Below are positions 58,117-64,000 of a DNA stretch of 64,000 nucleotides, piece after piece (the first letter of the stretch is position 1; each line of letters begins with the position of its first letter). Below the pieces are notes generated by a model. It did no database searches. It saw only the letters and a program-made list of their open reading frames with translations, and was not told where the DNA came from. Source of the DNA: Pseudomonas sp. URMO17WK12:I11. Its GTDB lineage: Bacteria; Pseudomonadota; Gammaproteobacteria; Pseudomonadales; Pseudomonadaceae. The stretch lies in contig NZ_VEDF01000001.1 in NCBI RefSeq assembly GCF_007677725.1, positions 88,588 through 152,587 of the forward strand, in the 5' to 3' direction. A program made the position numbers and the translations under genes.

Positions 58117-60884
58117 GCGAGCGCCCAACCTCTACTACAGCTGATTGGGCGCGGCGGTACATTGAAGCCTTCGATCTCGCCTTGGTTCCGATTGAACCAG
58201 GTGAGAAGGGGCCGAAGGGTGCCGGCTGGAACAAGCCAGGTGGCTACTTCACGGACGTCTCTAAGGCTGAGGCGTTTTGGACTGCGAGCCCGAATCACAA
58301 TCTTGGTGTTGTGCTCGGGCCGAGTCGTGTCTGCTCGCTCGACGTTGATGACGTTGAGCTGACCCGGCAGGTCTTGCAGCAGACCCTTGGGCTCGACGTT
58401 GACGCGCTCGCTGATGCGTTCCCCACCTCAGTAGGCAACCCTGAACGATTCCGCGTGATGTTCCGCGTTCCTGAGGGAGTGGAACTGAGTCGCCACGCCT
58501 TGGTTTGGCCAAACAAGAACGACCCTGATGGCACCATCTACAAAGGGCTCATGGTGCAAGTAAAGGCTGCCATGGACGAGGGGGATGCAGGACGCGAGGC
58601 GGCATTCCGCATGGCGGCTGAGCCCTTCAAAAAAGTTACAGTTTTCGAGCTTAGAGGCGGTCTGGTGCAGGATGTGTTGCCACCATCCATTCACCCTGGC
58701 ACTCGCAAGCCTTACACATGGCGTACAGCGCCGAATGCAGACGGCTTGCCGGAATTGCCGGGCGACTTGTTGACCATCTGGCAGAATTGGGACGAATTCA
58801 AGCCGAAGGGGGAAGCTGTTTGCCCTTGGAAGCCCAAGGCGGCAACGCTTGCGCCTGCAGCTCGCCCCGTGGCCACCTCATCATCAGCGGCAGCCCGATC
58901 TGGTGACCGGCTCCCCGAGGTCATCCCTGAATTCAACCGCATCCATGACATCGCCACGATGATTGAGGCGCATGGTTACAAGCGCATCGATGGGAAGTGG
59001 TTGAGCCCACATAGCAGTTCAGGGCTGCCCGGTGTGACCATCAAGGATGGCAAGCTCTACTCGCATCACACCTCTGATCCGCTGGCGAATGGGCACAAGA
59101 ACGATGCGTTTGACGTGTTCTGCATCCTGATGCACGACGGCGACCAGAAGTCTGCGACCAGGGCTGCTGCTCGGATCCTCGGTATTGACGCGAAGTCCCG
59201 TCCGCCTGCCCCGCCGCCATTGGGTGAGCTTCCCCACGCCCCATCAGTTGTCGAGCAGTCCGAGCTGCCTACGCTCGCCGACAGCGATGCCGCACAGCTT
59301 CCCCACGGCCCATCAGACGTTGAAGCGCCCAGCTCGGCCGCCTCCTCGGCCTCCGGGGGGGAGGGGGCGGATGGTCTGGTGTTGAAAAGCGCCATGCGCC
59401 GATTCGCATTGGTCGAGGGCTCCACTAACGTGTGGGATCTCGACAAAGGACAGTCGATGAAGCGTGCCGGGTTCGAGGCGCTTGTAGGCAAGCCGCTCGC
59501 CAAACAGTGGATGGAGCGGACAGACAAAAAGCTGATGTCGCTCGACCAAGTGAAAGAGCTGGAACAGGTTAAAAGGTTGGGGGCAAAGAAGGGCGGCGCC
59601 CTGAAGCTGGATCCCATTGAGCGGTACGTCTACATCGACGGCACCAAGGATGTCTGGGATCGGGAGAAAAAGCGCCGTATACCTGAAGGCGCGGTCAAGA
59701 TGGCCTTGGGTGACGAATATAAGTGGTGGCTGAACAGCCAGGATCGCCGTGTTGTCGACGTGGACCACATCGTGTTCGATCCGACCATGACCAAAGATCC
59801 GGCCATCTATATCAACACCTTCGAGGGTTTGCCGCTCGAGCCCATGCGTAATGACGCGGCCTGCGAGAACCTGCGCTGGCTGATGTCATTCCTGTGCAAC
59901 CACGACGCGGAGGCGCTGGAATGGCTCGTCAAGTGGCTCGCCTACCCGCTGCAGCACATGGGCGCGAAGATGGACACCGCGATCCTGTTTCACTCCACCA
60001 TGGAGGGCTCAGGCAAAAGCCTCATGTTCGCGGATGTAATGGGCGAGCTGTATGGCCAGTATGGCGCGACAGTCGGGCAGACCCAGTTGGAAGGTAGTTT
60101 CAACGCCTGGCAGAGCCGCAAGCTGTGGGCAGTGTTTGAAGAGGTTGTCAGCCGAGACCAACGTTACAACCAAGTCGGCAAGATCAAACACATGATCACC
60201 GGCAAGACGGTGCGCATGGAGTCGAAGTTCATCAACGGCTGGGAAGAGGCCAACCATATGAACTCGGCGTTCCTCAGCAACGAGATCATGCCGTGGCCGA
60301 TCAGCGAAGACGACCGACGGATGTTGGTGATGTGGCCTCTTGAGACGCTGCCGCCGGAGCGCCAGAAGGCGATCAGCCGGGAGCTGGCGAACGGTGGAGT
60401 GGCTGCCTTGTACGGCTGGCTGCTTGATGTCGAGTTGGGGGAATTCAACCAGCGCACGCGGCCGCCCAAAACCGAGGCTCGCCAGCGCCTGGTTGAGTTG
60501 AGCCGCACTGCTTGGCAGACCTTCTTCTATCTGTGGCGTGCCGGTGAGTTGGGGCACGGCCTGTGGGGGTGCGCGCTGACAAGCGATGTGTACGCCATGT
60601 TCGCCGAGTGGTGCTCGCACAACCGGGAAGGCGTGATGAGCCAGACGAAGTTCTCGCTGATGCTCAGCGCGAAAGTGGAGAAGACCCGAGCGATTCCCTG
60701 GACCGATGGCAACAACCGGCGGTTCGCCGCGTTCTTCTTTCCTGACGATGGTGATCCTTCCCTGCCCCCATCCATGAAGTCGGCCGAGCTGGGCAAGAAC
60801 GTCGTCGAGTGGCGTGCCAGGGCGAAGCTGGCTGGCTGGAACGTTGATGGCTGGGACCACGTTAAGAGGGTGCTCGCGGCATGA
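58113..60884 (+). CDS. PrimPol-type bifunctional primase/polymerase with helicase domain
   Basis: A 923-residue replication protein. The N terminus is a PrimPol-type domain (WARRYIEAFDLALVPIEPGE, and SLDVDD supplying metal-binding Asp). A disordered linker (about residues 370-430) holds a duplicated LPHAPSVVE/LPHGPSDVE unit. The C terminus has a SF3-like primase-helicase domain with Walker A MEGSGKS near residue 631 and FLSNEIMPWPISEDDRR. It would prime and unwind phage DNA. The start at 58113 overlaps the zinc-finger gene by ATGA; the frame upstream is not used. Confidence 0.85.
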   Translation: MSERPTSTTADWARRYIEAFDLALVPIEPGEKGPKGAGWNKPGGYFTDVSKAEAFWTASPNHNLGVVLGPSRVCSLDVDDVELTRQVLQQTLGLDVDALADAFPTSVGNPERFRVMFRVPEGVELSRHALVWPNKNDPDGTIYKGLMVQVKAAMDEGDAGREAAFRMAAEPFKKVTVFELRGGLVQDVLPPSIHPGTRKPYTWRTAPNADGLPELPGDLLTIWQNWDEFKPKGEAVCPWKPKAATLAPAARPVATSSSAAARSGDRLPEVIPEFNRIHDIATMIEAHGYKRIDGKWLSPHSSSGLPGVTIKDGKLYSHHTSDPLANGHKNDAFDVFCILMHDGDQKSATRAAARILGIDAKSRPPAPPPLGELPHAPSVVEQSELPTLADSDAAQLPHGPSDVEAPSSAASSASGGEGADGLVLKSAMRRFALVEGSTNVWDLDKGQSMKRAGFEALVGKPLAKQWMERTDKKLMSLDQVKELEQVKRLGAKKGGALKLDPIERYVYIDGTKDVWDREKKRRIPEGAVKMALGDEYKWWLNSQDRRVVDVDHIVFDPTMTKDPAIYINTFEGLPLEPMRNDAACENLRWLMSFLCNHDAEALEWLVKWLAYPLQHMGAKMDTAILFHSTMEGSGKSLMFADVMGELYGQYGATVGQTQLEGSFNAWQSRKLWAVFEEVVSRDQRYNQVGKIKHMITGKTVRMESKFINGWEEANHMNSAFLSNEIMPWPISEDDRRMLVMWPLETLPPERQKAISRELANGGVAALYGWLLDVELGEFNQRTRPPKTEARQRLVELSRTAWQTFFYLWRAGELGHGLWGCALTSDVYAMFAEWCSHNREGVMSQTKFSLMLSAKVEKTRAIPWTDGNNRRFAAFFFPDDGDPSLPPSMKSAELGKNVVEWRARAKLAGWNVDGWDHVKRVLAA

Positions 60885-60896
60885 CTACCTCTATTT

Positions 60897-61169
60897 GTGT
60901 GTTGGGTGTGTTGGGTTTGTGTCGGGTTGGATTGAGCTACCCAACACAGTCGGATTGCCCGCAATCAGTGGCTTGCACGGGTGGTGTGTTGGGTGTGTTG
61001 GGTTTGTCTACGCACGCGCGCGTGCGCGTAATTTTTTGCACTGCCATCAATGAAGAAAAAAAACTCTATGCGAGAACCAATAAACCCAACAAACCCAACA
61101 CACTCAACACACATTCATCTAATCAACTGATTTCATTGGGTTTTATTTGTGTTGGGTTTGTGTCGGGTT
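60897..61169. repeat. iteron-like GTGTTGGGT repeat field with inverted copies
   Basis: A 24-base unit made of two GTGTTGGGT blocks occurs identically at 60897-60920 and 60984-61007. A 21-base unit overlapping it occurs at 60908-60928 and 61149-61169. Inverted copies (AAACCCAACA type) lie at 61081-61103 and around 60939-60948. A perfect 16-bp palindrome CGCACGCGCGCGTGCG lies at 61011-61026. The frame 60881-61213 through this stretch encodes low-complexity VLGVLGL repeats and is probably not a gene. The location just after the replication gene suggests an origin or a structural element. Confidence 0.75.
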
Positions 61170-61209
61170 TTGGAAATGGGTGTTGGGTGCAGGTTTGGGG
61201 GGAATGGCG

Positions 61210-61755
61210 ATGAGCATGGATCAGGAAGTGGGTCTCCTACTGCGGGTCACGCAGCACCAGATCGATATCGCAGAGCTTATTGATCCCGCCGAGCGCCTGC
61301 GCCTGGTGGGCGAACTGATGCTCCACTGGGGAGAACAGCGCCGCCTGTTTGGGCTTAAGGCGAGTCTGGGTAGTCAGATGGGGACGATCATGGAATGGAA
61401 GGGGGCTGCGCCTCGCGGTGGCGTGTCGGGTCATCGCATTCTGGTTGCCGGTGCTGGTATGGATCACTCAGCAGCAGAAGTAGATGCTGCTGTCATCCAA
61501 CTGGGGAGGCGAGACAAGCGGGGGGAAACGTTGGCCAAGCTGGCAGAGATGCGCTACTTCTTGGGCTTCACTATTCGGGAGCAAATGAGGGTGGTTGGGC
61601 TGGCGGAAGATGCTGATCGCACCTATCGCAACTGGGTAAAAGCCCTGCATCTGCAGGTGTTTGCCATCCTTGCCGCCCGCGCTGGTCGCGTCCGGCAACA
61701 AACCGTTCGTCGGGTCACTATGCGTCGAGTGTGCGCCGAAGATGCGCCGAAGTAG
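61210..61755 (+). CDS. probable phage late-gene regulator, hypothetical
   Basis: 181 residues, helical. The segment RYFLGFTIREQMRVVGLAED, with DRTYRNWVKALHLQVFAIL after it, resembles a sigma-like or antitermination-type helix-turn-helix. Its place between the replication and lysis/packaging genes is that of a Q-type regulator. This is inference; no family is certain. GGGGGGA lies 6 bases before the ATG at 61210; ATG at 61204 and 61216 are alternatives. Confidence 0.55.
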   Translation: MSMDQEVGLLLRVTQHQIDIAELIDPAERLRLVGELMLHWGEQRRLFGLKASLGSQMGTIMEWKGAAPRGGVSGHRILVAGAGMDHSAAEVDAAVIQLGRRDKRGETLAKLAEMRYFLGFTIREQMRVVGLAEDADRTYRNWVKALHLQVFAILAARAGRVRQQTVRRVTMRRVCAEDAPK

Positions 61756-61899
61756 CGTCGAAGCGGATAACCGAAAATAGCCCCTTTTCGGTTTTTCCGG
61801 TGGCCTGTAAAAAGTCACCACGATGTGAAAAGTGCGCTTAGGCGCTGACCCAACAAGCACTGTGCTGTGCAACCCGCCCCGATCTGTCGGAGCATCGAG

Positions 61900-61929
61900 A
61901 ACCCTGCCAACTGGCGGGGTTTTCTTTTG
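61900..61929 (+). terminator. rho-independent terminator
   Basis: ACCCTGCC (61901-61908) pairs with GGCGGGGT (61913-61920) across AACT with one G-U, followed by TTTTCTTTT. The 190-base spacer around it has no gene. Confidence 0.85.
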
Positions 61930-61950
61930 GGTGCACTTTAGGAGATGAAG

Positions 61951-62157
61951 ATGCGAGTTGAAGTGCGAGATGACGGCGGAGAACTGATCTGGTCGAGAAG
62001 CCCCGTAGGCGGATTTACAAGCGATGCCTACGGGGCCGATGGAACACTCAACCGCTTAGAGCGCGCGCTGGAGATAGCGCTTGATCAATGTCGAGGTGAG
62101 TTAGCCATTTCGATGAATAGTGATCGAGTGGCGGATCTGGGCGGAGCCACCCCCTAG
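61951..62157 (+). CDS. small hypothetical phage protein
   Basis: 68 residues (RVEVRDDGGELIWSRSPVGG ...), acidic, unknown function. AGGAG 7 bases before the ATG at 61951 is a good ribosome-binding site. The 3' end overlaps the opposite-strand DUF1883 gene by 57 bp. Confidence 0.55.
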   Translation: MRVEVRDDGGELIWSRSPVGGFTSDAYGADGTLNRLERALEIALDQCRGELAISMNSDRVADLGGATP

Positions 62158-62367
62158 ATCAATGGTGATATTCCAGTAGCCGGAATGTGGAGCAGCAACA
62201 CGTGCCGGTAGTTGCTTATAGAAACCACCGTAGTACTGGTGCTGCCTTCCATTCTTGAAGTTCGAAAACTGGGTGTCGGTTGTGAGCCGGACGTTGCATT
62301 GGTGGGAGCAGTCAACCTCGACGACATCACCTTCGTTCAAATGCTCGCGTTTGTGCAAGAAATGCAT
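62101..62367 (-). CDS. DUF1883-domain protein, probable moron gene
   Basis: 88 residues matching the DUF1883 pattern from memory: NEGDVVEVDCSHQCNVRL, a central YYGGFYK, and WNITIDLGGG near the end. Function unknown; this domain is also found fused to TIR domains in other proteins. It is alone on the minus strand among rightward late genes and has a strong AAGGAGG site, both typical of a moron. Confidence 0.8.
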   Translation of the reverse strand: MHFLHKREHLNEGDVVEVDCSHQCNVRLTTDTQFSNFKNGRQHQYYGGFYKQLPARVAAPHSGYWNITIDLGGGSAQIRHSITIHRNG

Positions 62368-62444
62368 AAGGCCTCCTTAGCCTTTGTGGTTGCACTTTGA
62401 CATTAGCACCTTACAAGGCCTGTTTCAGAGGAAGCTGCCAAGAC

Positions 62445-62792
62445 ATGACAAATGAACAACAAGCGTTAGTTGAGATGCCGATCTGGATGGTGATCGTGCT
62501 GTCCCTGGTCGGCGGCGTATCCGGTGAAATGTGGCGTGCGGATCGAGCGGGGGCACGCGGTTGGGCATTGGTCCGGCGGATTGCCCTGCGGTCCGGCGCA
62601 TGCGTGGTCTGCGGGATGGCAACCATCATGCTGCTGTACTCGGCCGGTGCGTCGATCTGGGCGGCCGCTGCCTTTGGTTGCTTGACTGCAACAGCCGGTG
62701 CAGACGTTGCGATTGGCCTGTATGAGCGCTGGGCTGCCAAACGGCTGGGCGTCGAACAGGTACCGCCGGCCAGCGGCGAGGCGGGGCAGTGA
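62445..62792 (+). CDS. holin-like membrane protein
   Basis: 115 residues with about three hydrophobic segments (IWMVIVLSLVGGVSGEMW, CVVCGMATIMLLYSAGA, IWAAAAFGCLTATAG) and a charged tail. It resembles small phage holins of the LydA/holin-3 type. The start at 62445 follows GAGGA at about 12 bases, so initiation is somewhat weak. It precedes the packaging genes. Confidence 0.65.
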   Translation: MTNEQQALVEMPIWMVIVLSLVGGVSGEMWRADRAGARGWALVRRIALRSGACVVCGMATIMLLYSAGASIWAAAAFGCLTATAGADVAIGLYERWAAKRLGVEQVPPASGEAGQ

Positions 62793-62800
62793 CCGTCGCC

Positions 62801-62860
62801 GGGGATGGGGGTGGGGTCGGGCGGCGCCCGCTGATTTTTGGGTCCTCCCCCCGGGCCGCC
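62801..62860 (+). other. candidate cos region with G-quadruplex motif
   Basis: Four G-runs (62801-62804, 62807-62811, 62813-62816, 62819-62821) with 1-2 base loops fit a G-quadruplex pattern. The last run begins GGGCGGCG (62819-62826), the same eight bases that begin the lambda cosN half-sequence. It lies 115-140 bp upstream of the small terminase gene, where lambda-type phages have cos. The 145-bp spacer contains no gene. Confidence 0.5.
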
Positions 62861-62940
62861 CCCTACACGGGTGCGCAGACTCGCGGTTTCCCTGCAGCTG
62901 AGATTCCTGCAGGGATGTCCGTCTTTTCAAGGACTTAGTG

Positions 62941-63462
62941 ATGGGCAAGACAGTCAGCAAGGTCGAACTAGGCGAGATCATCGGCCGAGATGAACGGACG
63001 CTGAGCCGCTGGCAGAAGGATGGGATGCCAGTAATCGAATTCGGCTTGGGGCGTGGCAACGAAAACCAGTACGACACCCAGGCGGTGGTTGAGTGGTTGA
63101 TGCGACAAGCCGCGTTGAACGGCAAGAAGGAATCAACACGTGATCGCCTCGACCGTATTCGTGGCGACCGCGAAGAGATCGCGCTGGCGCGTGAACTCGG
63201 TGAAGTTGTGATCGAGGCCGAGATGGTCGAGCGCTTCGAGGCGGTGATCACTGCTGCGAAGATCGAACTGCTCAACACGTTCCCCGATGAGCTGGCCGCG
63301 ACGTTGTCTGCGAAGTACGGCATTCAGGTCGATGACCAGCTGATCCGCGAGCCCATCGAATCAATACTGAGGAGATTGTCCGCGTATGACGAGGACGACG
63401 ATCTCGCTGGGGATCCTGACGAGTCGGACGACGAGGAGGGCTCTGAAGAAATCGGCGAGTAA
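62941..63462 (+). CDS. terminase small subunit (Nu1-like)
   Basis: 173 residues. The N terminus is a Nu1-type winged helix (VSKVELGEIIGRDERTLSRW) that recognises the packaging site. A coiled region follows, and the C terminus is a very acidic tail (DEDDDLAGDPDESDDEEGSE). AAGGA 7 bases upstream supports the ATG at 62941. It overlaps the large subunit gene. Confidence 0.85.
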   Translation: MGKTVSKVELGEIIGRDERTLSRWQKDGMPVIEFGLGRGNENQYDTQAVVEWLMRQAALNGKKESTRDRLDRIRGDREEIALARELGEVVIEAEMVERFEAVITAAKIELLNTFPDELAATLSAKYGIQVDDQLIREPIESILRRLSAYDEDDDLAGDPDESDDEEGSEEIGE

Positions 63463-64000
63463 AGCGATGGGGCGCGTCTGCCGCAAGTGGGCGCCTCCGC
63501 CGAAAATGACCATCATCGAGTGGGCCGACAGATTTCGCTGGCTCGCGCCCGAAGAATCGGCTGCACCAGGTAAGTATCGCTTCGACATTACCCCGCACTT
63601 GATCTGGCCAGGCGGACCACTTGAGGCGCTGGATGACCCGAACGTCTCTGAGATCGTTGGTCGTAAGTCGGCTCAGGTGGCCTGGACGTCGGGAGTACTG
63701 GGCAACGCCATTGGCAAGTGGATCGACCTCGAGCCATCACCCATCTTGATTCTGTTCCCCAAGGCTGAGGCGGCCAAGCAGTACGTCGCGGAAAAGCTGG
63801 AACCGATGATCGAGGCCACCAAGCGGCTGCGGAAGAAAGTCGACCTGCGTAGCCGCAAGCTGCAGCAGCGACAGGACTTCAAGCGCTTCCCCGGAGGATT
63901 TCTGAAAATGGTCGGCTCCAACAGCCCGGCCAGTGTGAAGTCCACACCGGTGCCAAAGGTTGCCATCGAAGAGCCCGACGACTGCAACCTGAACCTGCGG
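63386..64000 (+). CDS. terminase large subunit GpA, cut by window end
   Basis: The first 205 residues of a GpA-type terminase (lambda gpA family): KWAPPPKMTIIEWADRFRWL, then KSAQVAWTSGVLGN, a divergent Walker A, and PILILFPKAEAAKQYV. It drives DNA cutting at cos and packaging. The ATG at 63386 overlaps the small-subunit gene by 77 bp; the ATG at 63467 (MGRVCRKW) is an alternative start with a weak ribosome-binding site. The gene continues beyond the window. Confidence 0.85.
   Translation, partial: MTRTTISLGILTSRTTRRALKKSASKAMGRVCRKWAPPPKMTIIEWADRFRWLAPEESAAPGKYRFDITPHLIWPGGPLEALDDPNVSEIVGRKSAQVAWTSGVLGNAIGKWIDLEPSPILILFPKAEAAKQYVAEKLEPMIEATKRLRKKVDLRSRKLQQRQDFKRFPGGFLKMVGSNSPASVKSTPVPKVAIEEPDDCNLNLR

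Larger units (their letters stand above)
50069..64000. mobile_element. lambda-like prophage inserted at dusA (left part only)
   Basis: From the dusA 5' end to the window edge every recognisable gene is of phage type: integrase, PrtN-like genes, CI/Cro pair, CII-like, PrimPol/helicase, holin-like, terminase small and large subunits. The left junction lies somewhere around 50030-50110; the right attachment site and structural genes are outside. dusA-associated integrases are an established family. AT-rich cargo directly after the integrase and an inverted DUF1883 gene are typical phage accessory genes. Confidence 0.9.

Noticed and set aside
60881..61213. 110-codon frame after the primase gene, overlapping it by ATGA
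   Set aside because: It translates the DNA repeats into VLGVLGL blocks and then runs into the inverted copies; treated as a repeat field. The ATGA overlap keeps a small chance that it is translated.

Overview
The window reads as a chromosome of a Pseudomonas of the putida group. The GC-rich gene order lipid kinase, CheV, slt, uup, fadBA, topA, lexA-sulA, psrA, nagZ, mfd, gap, sthA, lolCDE, queF, mlaA, rssBC, tal, dusA matches what I recall of the P. putida core genome. This is recalled synteny, not a database search. About 50 kb is core chromosome and the last 14 kb is the left part of a prophage that runs off the window.

Core region (485-50068). A repeat-rich block (1-347) precedes a YegS-like lipid kinase and a NarL-type two-component pair. 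Next come a degenerate HPt-like protein, CheV, a MOSC protein, lytic transglycosylase Slt and ABC-F protein Uup. The fadBA beta-oxidation operon (11536-14890) lies downstream of tandem PsrA-like boxes. Its likely repressor, psrA (20178-20885), has two PsrA boxes of the same layout in its own promoter. lexA-sulA form an SOS operon under two LexA boxes. Then come nagZ, a SNF2 helicase-csiV-mfd cluster, a NAD(P) redox group (gap, apbE, sthA), a UgpQ-like esterase, a PilZ protein, the lipoprotein exporter lolCDE, a copper-type two-component system divergent from a cupredoxin, queF, a phosphonatase-like HAD protein that lacks its nucleophile, mlaA, the rssB-rssC stress-sigma partner switch, a PhoD-like phosphoesterase, transaldolase and dusA.

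Prophage (about 50069-64000, right end outside). A tyrosine integrase lies against the 5' end of dusA, a known integration hotspot. An AT-rich P-loop ATPase gene follows as probable cargo. A leftward operon of small genes (53325-56160) contains two PrtN-family genes. A LexA-like CI repressor (56259-56918) is bracketed by two operator clusters sharing an AAACGAATA-type half-site, as lambda OL/OR bracket cI. The rightward early operon runs Cro-like, CII-like, DksA-like, then a PrimPol/primase-helicase. Downstream come an iteron-like repeat field, a probable late regulator, a DUF1883 moron on the opposite strand, a holin-like gene, a possible cos region and lambda-type terminase genes (small subunit, truncated large subunit GpA).

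The most unusual signal is a family of three stem-loops. Their stems differ in sequence but the loops share CCTCTCACCAC. Two lie between the Cro-like and CII-like genes and one at the start of the left operon. These are the positions of lambda nutR/nutL or HK022 putR/putL. The loops also contain an anti-Shine-Dalgarno CCTC that matches the GAGG ribosome-binding sites nearby.
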